DNA of 64,000 bases, from NCBI GenBank assembly GCA_015178975.1, contig WHVD01000118.1:204840-268839 (forward strand), read 5' to 3'. The position numbers and the translations under genes are program-made. The DNA comes from Hysterangium stoloniferum. Taxonomy: Eukaryota > Basidiomycota > Agaricomycetes > Hysterangiales > Hysterangiaceae. The notes beneath the pieces were generated by a model. The model was not told the DNA's origin. It saw only the letters and a program-made list of their open reading frames with translations, and did not search any database. This document shows, in pieces, positions 56,031-64,000 of the stretch; the first letter of the stretch is position 1, and every line of letters starts with the position of its first letter.

Positions 56031-56340
56031 CTGTGTGAGCCAGATTAGGTAATGTGTCATGTGACGCCCGAATGCACACATACAAGCAAGCAATGTGCCG
56101 AACAGTAATAACTAAGTAAATAAAATATAAATAATTAGTTAAAAATTATAATTAATTAATTAAGTAATAATAGCATAATATGAGTCCATATATGCTATTA
56201 TTTATGTGAAGTTAAAAGGAATAAGGCCTATTTTTCACAATAAACATAGTAAAAATATAATAAAAATTCGAAAAAAATATTAAATAATTTAAAGAAAATT
56301 AAGAGAACATTATGAGATAATGCTGATACCTCACAGTTGC

Positions 56341-59107
56341 CATGCCAGGGACACATTGCATATGAATTTTCCCAAGTATTTTACATTTGTAGCTAGGACT
56401 AAACCATGGAAGCCACATCAAAGTGGTTTTTCCATAGGACACATCCATTTTGTCAATGCTGCCTGTGGTGAAAGATTCCACCTCCGTACATTGCTCACTG
56501 TCGTCCAAGGTGCCACCTCATTTGAAAATCTAAGGACTTTTCAGGGTGAGACCCATCCCACATTTCAACAAGCCTGTGTTGCACGTGGTTTGCTTGAAGA
56601 TGATCGCCAGTGGAATATGTGCCTCAGAGAAGCCAGTCGCATACAGCCTGGCCTTCAACTTCACAGGTTGTTCGTCATCATTTTGACCATGTCCTCCCCT
56701 GCACAACCCCAAGAACTCTGGGATGAGTTCAAAGAATTTTTCTGTGATGATTTGGACTGGATCCTGAGGGTTACATATAACATTGACAATGCAGCACCTC
56801 ACACAATTTATGACTTTGGTCTCTATCAGATTGATAAAATCCTCCGCTATTCTGGAAAGTCTCTTTCACTCTATCCAACCATGCCACAAATCACTGAGAA
56901 TTGGGATCAGTTCATTGGCAATCGTCTCATTAGGGAGCAGAAGAATTATAATCTTGATCATGAGCATGCCAGTGCCCAGGCCAATCTTGAAAAGTTCAAT
57001 CCTGAACAACAAGTGGCTTTTGACACTATCATCAAGGCAGTTGATGAGCAGCAGGAGGGCAAAATGTTCTTTGTCAATGGCCCAGGTGGCACTGGCAAGT
57101 CCTTTGTATGGAATACTCTTGCACATGCATGTCGTGCCAAAGGCTACATTGTCCTTTGTGTCGCCTCATCTGGAATTGCATCAATGATTCTGAAAGGTGG
57201 TCGAACCTCTCATAGCATGTTTGCAATTCCTGTTCCCTGTGAGAAAAACTCCTCATGTCACATCAAAAAGGGCTCAGAAAAGGCAGAGCTCATGAAGCAA
57301 GTACGCCTCATCATCTGGGATGAAGTTCCAATGCAGTCACATTTCATATGTGAGGCAGTTGACAGAACTCTAAGGGATGTATTAGACAAAGATGCTCTCC
57401 CCTTTGGAGGCATTCCTGTTGCCTGGGGAGGTGACTTCCAGTAGACATTGCCTGTTGTACAACATGCCTCTAAAGAACAGATTATTGGTGAATGTATTCA
57501 AAAATCTCAACTCTGGAACCATGTCAAGGTACTTTTCTTGAAAAAGAATATGCGGGTTGATCAGCATGATCCACATAGTGATCAGTTTGCTCAGTGGCTC
57601 TTAGATGTAGGCCATGGAAAGGATTTGCCTTTGGATCATACAATGGATATCCCTCCTCATATGATCTGTGGTACAGAAATGTCTGATCTAATTGCTGAGA
57701 TATATCCAGACATCCATGTGGATGGAGACCAAAGAGATTGGCAAGATGGAGACTTCTTAGACTATGCTATTCTGTGTCCTAGGAATTCAGATGTGGAAGA
57801 AATTAATTCAGAACTTCTGAATAGATTCCCTGGAGTGAGTTGTGTCTACCACAGTGCTGACACTGCAGAGGGTTACATGGAGGCAGAAGTCTATCCTGTG
57901 GAATATTTAAATAGTCTGAACTTTGGTGGAATTTCACCAAGTCGACTTGAGATGAAACCAGGAGTACCTTTAATGCTACTACGGAAAATAGATCCACAGA
58001 TGGGACTTTTCAATGGTGTTAAGAACTAGAAACTGACTAATGTTGGTGGCCGATGGGGACCAATCGGGAGGACTTGGCTTCAGCTTATGTGCTGCGCCCT
58101 CGCAAATATCCGTAGGTTGTCCTTGAATTTCGGACAGACGAAGACTAAATCCTAAGAAGAACCTTTCGGCGAGATACCGATCAGAACCGAAGGACAAGTC
58201 AAGTGTCGGGCCAAGGGATCGGGGCCGAGAGTGGGCAAGCGCACGCGAAGGCGGAAGGGGAATTCTTCTAGTATGAGACTGCTGCAGACGTATGAGGGTA
58301 TTCTGAGTCGATATTCTGATTTCCTAGTAACTACAACTATAGCGGGCTCATATACAAGTAACATGCGTCTAGAAAGTACTAATGGGGAGAAGGGTGGAAA
58401 ATGGTATTAACATTAAGCTTGACTAGGAACGGGAAGTTTATGATTAGTTCGGAGGCCGATGATAACTGAGAATGGAAATTACGATAAAAGGAAATAGTTT
58501 GAGGACTACAAATATAGATAGACATATGTGAAACATAGAGTGGAACGGATCAACATAATGAAAAGGATGTATCAAAGCATAACCAGACAGAAAGGCGTAG
58601 TCGGGTTTGATTGACCGGAGAGCATACGTCAGCATCGGGGGACCGACGGCTTCCGAGATCTTGTATTGTCGAAGACATATAATGAGAGTATACCATCGGG
58701 GACTGTCGGCATGTGAAGGGTTGCGACACAGTCGTAACAAATGGTACAAAATTGCGACTACTCAAAATGGAAAATCATTTGCTTTTGGTGCGGATCTTAA
58801 CTGGACCATGTGCTGGGGAAGAGGCATTTATTTCAAGGATTAAAATCATTACAAATGATGATGAACTCCCTTTTAGACTTCATCGGGTTCAGTTTCCAGT
58901 ACGACTGGCATTTGCAATGACAATTAACAAGTCACAGGGACAATCTTTGAAATTAGTAGGATTAGATTTGAGAACGGCTGTGTTTGGACATGGGCAATTG
59001 TATGTAGGACTTTCAAGGGGAAGAAGTTGGAATAGGGTTAAAATATTATTAGAGAAGGAGTCAAAGAGAACTGCAAATATAGTGTACAAAGATGTATTAT
59101 TAGATTG
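56341..59107 (+). pseudogene. Helitron Pif1-like helicase domain, one nonsense codon and one LTR insertion
   Basis: Continues the Rep frame: FPKYFTF, ACGERFHLRTLLTVVQGATS and PTFQQACVARGLLEDD. The helicase core has Walker A GPGGTGKS (57081 region), Walker B LIIWDEVPMQ and motif III GGDF-Q-stop-TLPVV; the TAG at 57442-57444 is in frame. It reads on to MGLFNG at 58016, is split by a solo LTR, and resumes with TKLRLL at 58742. The end is INKSQGQSLK, YVGLSRGRSW, with a stop at 59107. DNA-unwinding motor of the Helitron; inactive here. Confidence 0.85.
58017..58739 (-). mobile_element. Gypsy solo LTR, 723 bp, TSD AATGG, within the helicase gene
   Basis: TGTTAAGAACTAG...AGTCGTAACA flanked by AATGG at 58012-58016 and 58740-58744. 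Its removal with one AATGG restores the helicase frame FNG-TKL, confirming the boundaries. Confidence 0.9.
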
Positions 59108-59254
59108 AGAATTTGATATATTTTGATTGTTTGTTTCCTGACAATGATTGTATTAGATAGTTAAGAGTTGTGGATGTGAGGGGTTTGCATAGCAAAGTGG
59201 TGGGGTAGGTCATTTTGATTGTGATAAATACTTAAGAGTTGTCGATGTGGGGGG

Positions 59255-59906
59255 GTGTAATGTATTAGGCTTATTTTAATACTATTTTCCGAAAAAGGAG
59301 TCCAATGCTCTTCAAAATGTGCAAATACTCAATTCACTGCAAGGTAAAATAATTTAAGTATTTGATATTAATCAGTGGCAGCCTAAATAGGCTTAGAACC
59401 CCTGAAGTCAAGAGTTTACTTGAATATATGCACCCTACTTCGCAAAGAAGGTTATGAGAGCTGCTTGTTCTTTTTCTGTGACAACAACTATTAAAATGAG
59501 AATAACAATTTACTGATTCCGAAGCTAGATTTAACTTCAATACTAGCTAGTTTATATATATTTTATACTATTTATCAAACAGTAAAAATATTTATAAACA
59601 GGTCAAAAGATTAGATATAGAATAAAACACTTATTTGGCTAATATATGCTTTATTTACACTAACCTACAAGGTCTACTGTGATATTAACTTATCAGGATC
59701 TTAATGTAGTCTTAGGATCTTGCAAGGATATTCTCAGTATTTGTTTATGTGAATATGCTTTACTGATTCACAATGAATGAACAATAGAACAAGGATTATT
59801 TGTAATGCAATAAACAGTCAAATTACTCAACTAGAGGTGACTGAAGTCTTAAACTACAAATAACAATGTAAGGAAAACTAATAATCAGTACTCAATTAAG
59901 AGATGA
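59255..59906. repeat. Possible second, diverged copy of insertion X
   Basis: Begins TGTAATGTATT like X. It keeps scattered matches in order (TAATTTAA, ATTAAT, TTGAATATATGCAC versus CTGAATATATGCAC in X). The similarity looks weak, and the right part is cut by the Gypsy 2 LTR at 59907. Confidence 0.35.
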
Positions 59907-60719
59907 TGTTAGGATACACACTCAGGCCGGGTTTCCGGAGAAACCCGCGGGATATTCGGTAGGACTTGGCTTCAGCTTATAGGCTGCGCCCTCGCTAGAT
60001 CGTATTGTCCAATTTCAGACAGGCGGATGGGAATCCCGGGGAGTCCGGGCGGGGGTTCGTAGGTTGTGAGTCGTAGGTTGTGAGTCGTGAATCGAGATAG
60101 TCGGGAGAGATAGATGCACCGGAGCCCGTGGGCTCCGACTAGTGCAAGTGGTCTGATAAGAGTAGGGTTTTAGAGAGGAAAATGTATTAGATTACTGGGG
60201 GGAATCTAAGCTAATTTTCTGACTGGATTGTATGTACAACATCTGCCAGTTTATATAGACCGTGGAATGCATGACATACTGAATCCAGTAATAATGAGAC
60301 GAAACGAGCAAAACATAAAACGGGAATAGTAAACACCAAATTGGTGTTAGGAACCGGACGGAACGGAGCGGAGTCCGAATCGTGACAAAGCATAACCCAT
60401 AACGGGAAACGGAGCGGGAGCGGAGTCCTAAATCGTGACAGGTCATTTGACTAAAATGGGAACGGGGCTCGATTAGAGCGGTGACGGGATTCTAAGCGGG
60501 TTCCGGTGACTGATGCGTGGGACGAAGACGGACATAGACAGAGACGGGGTCCAGGGGAAGTCCGGTGACTGATATGTGTCTTAATGAGGCCGAACGTAAT
60601 GAGTCTTGACGTAACGGAGTCCGGGCGGGAAATCCTATAAACAGACGATTGGTGCTTGTAGCGCGTGGGGGCATACGCGTTAGTGCCCGGAGTCCGGCGG
60701 GATTTGTCCGGTCGTAACA
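59907..60719 (-). repeat. 3' LTR of Gypsy 2 (813 bp)
   Basis: TGTTAGGATACAC...GTCGTAACA. Contains the word AGGACTTGGCTTCAGCTTAT shared with the other Gypsy LTRs, a small tandem repeat GTAGGTTGTGAGTC (60058-60088), and repeated GGAGTCCG motifs. It is otherwise diverged from the 49082 LTR family. Confidence 0.85.
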
Positions 60720-60928
60720 GTATCCTCCCTTTATGCCAAAGTCCCAAAGAGGCTCTAGACCTAAATAAGGTTCTTGTCGGCTACGCGCATGTGTCAAAAG
60801 TCATGTCGGTTACACGTATGTGTCAAAGAGTCATGTGATCTGGAAGGTAAGGTTCAAACGCGACGAGCCTATATAAAAAAATGAAAAATAGAAATTTCTT
60901 CTTCTTTATTACCCCCATCTTCGTCACT

Positions 60929-61912
60929 ATGGGACCAAAACCAACACCACGCAAGCCAATGCCGACAGCAGGGCCCTCCACGGGCACTCCGTATCGGGCA
61001 CCGTGGACGGCGGCCCAATTGTTGGCGTGGCGAGAAGAGCAGCGCCAGCTTCGTGAAGCAGCAGAGAGAGAGGCGAGGGAGGCTGAGGAGGCCCTGGACA
61101 GAGAGTACCAGGAAGCATTGGCCGCGGAGGAAGAGGCCGCAAAGGAGAGGGAACGTGAGGTGGAGGAGGCTGCGCGAGTGGCTGCGGAGAACGCCCGGGT
61201 GGCTGCGGAGAAAGCCCGGTTGGCCGTGGAGAGGGCCGCCATTGTTGCGGGAAAGGTAAGTCCCAATATTCAACTTGTCGACTTTTACTGACTTGTAATT
61301 TTCAGCGCAAAGCGACAGAGGTGGAGTCCGAGTCCGAGGGGGAGCCAGAGAGCCCCCAAAAGGTAGGCCTCATGTCCAAGGAATACCCACGGAAACTGAC
61401 CATATCAACAGAAGGCAAGGAAGGCGGTGCCAGTCCGTCTTCCGATGCGGAGCGAGCCGCGGTGTTCCGGTTGCAACGACCGGAACACGGAATGCAACCG
61501 AAAGGCCGGCCGGGGGCTGGGATGTTATCAATGCGCGCACCTCAAGGCGAGGTGCTCGCTTGTGCACGAGCAGGCCACGGGATCCAGGGCGCGAGACATA
61601 AGCGGGATGGACGGGTTGTCCGGGTTGGACGAGGTCCTTGGATGGATCGCCGAGGGCATCGAGGCCCAAAACGAGTTGCTCCGGAAGAGCAACAAGGTCC
61701 AAATTGTGGTGGCAAAGGAGCTGTCCGGACTCCGCGAGGAGTTTTGGAAGTTCCTGGCAGAGTATGGCGGCTATGTGTATAAGGAGCCGCAAGTCAGGAG
61801 TTCCGAGGATGCCGGATCAGACGAGGACGGGGTTGCTGTGGAGGTCGCGGAGCTCCCAGAGGAGATAGCTGAGGAAGCAGGGAAAAAGAACAGTCCCATA
61901 AATGTAGACTGA
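60929..61912 (+). CDS. Gypsy 2 accessory protein: Glu/Ala-rich coiled coil plus Zn2Cys6-like cluster, antisense to pol
   Basis: Three in-phase exons: 60929-61255, 61306-61362, 61412-61912; 294 residues. Residues 30-108 are a charged Ala/Glu/Arg helix (REAEEALDREYQEALAAEEE), surely coiled coil. Exon 2 is acidic (EVESESEGEPES). In exon 3 the cysteines are C146-x2-C149-x6-C156-x9-C166-x2-C169-x6-C176. This matches the spacing of fungal Zn(II)2Cys6 DNA-binding clusters, with basic residues between. After it comes a second amphipathic helix (IAEGIEAQNELLRKSNKVQI) and an acidic C-terminus. The gene is transcribed from the LTR side, against pol, and the pol stop is 209 bp away. It could be a Gag-like nucleic-acid-binding protein or a regulator; no named family is recognised. 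Confidence 0.7.
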
Positions 61913-62120
61913 AAAAGTAGTATAGAATAAAATAATTTGAATCATAAAAGCAAAGCGTGAAAGAAAAACATAAAAATTAAAAGTCAAAGCCAAAGTCCGC
62001 GGGGAATCCGCTTAAAGACTTGACAAGACATGTCAGAACCTGTAAAAGCAAAGAGAGACATAGGGCGACAGGGAATAGTGAAAATGAGTCCAAACGTAAC
62101 ACGGGGTCCGTGGAGTGTGG

Positions 62121-64000
62121 TCAGAGAGACGATAATGGTCCAGGTTTGAGTGGGTAAGCTGTATGAAAGTCAGTAACGATTTCTGTGGCATTACCGAGTT
62201 CCGTGGCCAAAATCCATGAGGTTTCTTCATCGGTGCCCTCGTAACCGGCCCACTTGACCAAGTAAAGCAGTTTACAAGTGCGTCGACGCTTGTCAATTTT
62301 TGAATCTAAAATCTGCGAGATTTCAAACTCGGGTTCTCCGTCAATGACGACAGGAGGAGGCGGAGATTGCACGCGATCCGGGATAGTGTTAGCAGTACAA
62401 GGTTCTAGCATAGAGACATGAAATACCGGGTGTACCACGCGCATGCTATCCGGAAGCCGTAGAGTCCAAGAAACTGAACCTACTTGTGCGATAATTTCAA
62501 AGGGACCTAAATATTTTTCAGCAAGCTTCTTTGATGGACGGGTAGTCCGGAAGAATTGAGCTTTGACATAAACACGGTCGCCAATCTTGAAGTTTGGTGG
62601 CGGGATCCGGCGTTTGTCCGCTGAATGTTGGTATTGCTCTTGGGCGGACAATATTGCAGTCCGGAGTTCCTCGTGGAGCTCGTGGAGGTCCATGGTGAAC
62701 TCTTGAGCACGAACAGAGGCGAGATTTCGTTCTGGATGTACTGTAATGTTTGGATTATATCCTTTATTTGCAAAGAACGGGGAAACGCCAGTAGTGGCTG
62801 AGGGTGCATTGTTGTAAGCAAACTCTGCAAGTGGTAACAAGGTTTTCCAATTGTCCTGTTGATAGTTGCAATATACGTGGAGGTATTGTTCCAATGTCTG
62901 GTTGACGCGTTCGGTTTGTCCGTCACCTTCCGGGTGATGTCCGGACGTGAAATGTAATGTCATGTCCAAGGATTTTCCGAGGGATCTAAAGAAGTGAGAC
63001 ATGAACTCTGATCCTCGATCGGAAGTCATGTGGGACAGAACTCCGTGCTTGGAAAATACGTGGACAATGAAAAGTTCCGCTAACTGCACGGACGTAATTG
63101 TATCATAAGTAGGGATGAATATACCTTGTTTTGAGAATCTGTCAACAACGACTAGAATAGTGGAAAAGCCTTCGGAATCCGGTAGGTGTTCAATGAAATC
63201 CATAGATATAGAATTCCACGGGTGTTCCGGTACCGGGAGTTGTTTCAAAAGGCCGTATGGCTTGTGTCGCTGAGACTTCGAGTGGGGACAAGTAGTGCAA
63301 GATTTACAATAGTGCTTAACGAATCCACGGAGTCCGGGCCAAGTATATTCTCTTCTTATTAATGATAGAGTTTTGTTGTACCCAAAATGTCCTGAGAGTG
63401 GATGATCATGTTTGTATTGAAGGATCCTGAGGCAGAGGCCGTCGGAGTCCGGTACATAGATACGATCGTCAAGTCTAATGAAACCATGTTGATCAAGAGA
63501 CCACCGAGGTTGATCGGGGTCCACGGGATTGTCTAGATGAGCTTTAGTAATGGGGTCTAGGGGAATTGCCGATAGAATATCTGATGTAACTTCTCGATAT
63601 CCATAATGATAATTCCACGGACAATGGGATTGACGAGGAAAGTTGCGCGGACCGATGCGGTAAGTTGTTGATTTGTGAAAAATAGGTTTCAGGTTGTGCG
63701 GATTTACCGTTGCATAGTTGTTGCTCCCCTCTTTAGGATAGACATCCCATCGTCTAGTTAAAGTGTCGGGTTTGCCGCCGAGACGGCCGGGTCGAAACGG
63801 ATAATCATGTTGAAGGCGGAGAGATATTCAGACCAGCGGGCTGCCGGCGGGTCAAGAGTTTTGTGGTAGAAAAGTATTCCAGTTTTTGTGATCTGTTACA
63901 ACGTCAATAGGAGCTCCTGAACCTTCCAAATAGTGTCGCCACGCTTTGAAAGCTGAAAAGATTGCCAGAAGTTCTTTATCATGAACGTCGTAGTTGAGCT
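62121..64000 (-). pseudogene. Gypsy 2 pol: RNase H end, integrase and chromodomain, frameshifted near the edge
   Basis: The 467-codon frame 63524-62121 is intact. It has an H2C2 zinc finger (H41, H46, C76-x2-C79) and an integrase core with D109, D169 and E205 (exact D-x35-E). The IN C-terminal GPFEII region and a chromodomain (FEISQILDSK...YLVKWAGYEG...ETSWILA, about residues 395-440) follow. The same frame reads on upstream to about 63795 (LTRRWDVYPKEG). Before that, single-base changes near 63795 and 63885 separate it from RNase H motifs ([25 protein letters not shown]). The chromodomain suggests targeting to modified chromatin. The RT lies beyond the window. Confidence 0.85.

Larger units (their letters stand above)
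54241..56335. mobile_element. LTR-type insertion X with nested solo LTR, TSD GTTGC
   Basis: Starts TGTAATGTATTC and ends ACCTCACA, flanked by GTTGC at 54236-54240 and 56336-56340. Removing it and one GTTGC joins the Rep domain (NGC) to ARDTLHMNFPKYFTF in the same frame, which confirms the boundaries. Excluding the nested Gypsy LTR it is about 1.38 kb, AT-rich and without recognisable coding sequence. It is therefore a long solo LTR or a non-autonomous element. Confidence 0.75.
51241..59107 (+). mobile_element. Helitron (Rep-helicase type), interrupted and inactive
   Basis: A RepHel coding region in collinear pieces: Pro/Gln-rich N-terminal region 51241-52047, HUH Rep domain 52048-54240, and a Pif1-like helicase in three pieces between 56341 and 59107. 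Two later LTR-type insertions split it. The 5' TC and 3' hairpin-CTRR ends were not identified; the left limit abuts truncated Gypsy sequence, so the 5' end may be lost. Confidence 0.8.
59907..64000 (-). mobile_element. Ty3/Gypsy element 2, minus orientation, runs off the window
   Basis: 3' LTR 59907-60719; a polypurine tract just inside it (minus strand AAAGGGAGGATAC, 60720-60735); an antisense accessory gene 60929-61912; and pol from 62121 to the right edge. The left flank GATGA (59902-59906) would be the target duplication; its partner lies outside the window. Confidence 0.85.

Overview
This window looks like repeat-rich nuclear DNA of a mushroom-forming basidiomycete (Agaricomycetes). The grounds are short ~50-nt GT-AG introns, a fungal amino-acid permease at the left edge, a Plavaka-type transposase paired with a DUF6532-like gene, Ty1/Copia and Ty3/Gypsy retroelements, a Helitron and many solo LTRs. 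It contains no bacterial-type operon, rRNA or CRISPR array.

Layout. 1-1563 is the 3' two-thirds of a multi-exon amino-acid permease. 2699-3419 (minus) is a small secreted-protein gene whose promoter and first exon are duplicated, broken, at about 4440-4700. About 6.4 kb to 49.1 kb is a scrambled segmental-duplication array. Its repeating order is promoter block (P), a four-exon gene I call family A, a downstream block (D), a diverged paralogue (A') and another shared block (B). Family A copies lie at 6815, 13596, 16800 (minus), 17398, 35438, 42674 (minus), 44390 (minus) and 48482. All but the 35438 copy are clearly broken. I do not recognise the protein family.

Into this array have inserted five solo LTRs with a visible 5-bp target duplication (6384, 10551, 18940, 29203 and 37469, the fourth of them inside the Plavaka element). 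Also inserted are a tRNA-derived SINE-like element (about 19240-19500), an 8-kb Plavaka DNA transposon (21538-29579) with divergently transcribed transposase and DUF6532-like genes, and a nearly intact Copia element (30517-35348). The Copia LTRs differ at one base, and it sits in the promoter of the best-preserved family A gene.

From 49.1 kb to the end the window is almost purely nested transposons. A truncated Gypsy element (49082-51240) abuts a Helitron (51241-59107). The Helitron is interrupted by a TG...CA element (54241-56335) that itself contains a Gypsy solo LTR, and by a second Gypsy solo LTR inside the helicase. A second Gypsy element (59907 to the right edge, minus orientation) follows. 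Both Gypsy elements carry, antisense to pol, a spliced accessory gene encoding a Glu/Ala-rich coiled coil plus a Zn2Cys6-like cysteine cluster. This is one of the two most interesting observations, with the family A array.

Exon boundaries, frames and target duplications were read by eye. Family names for the transposons rest on recognised motifs; the nature of families A, A' and B is unknown.
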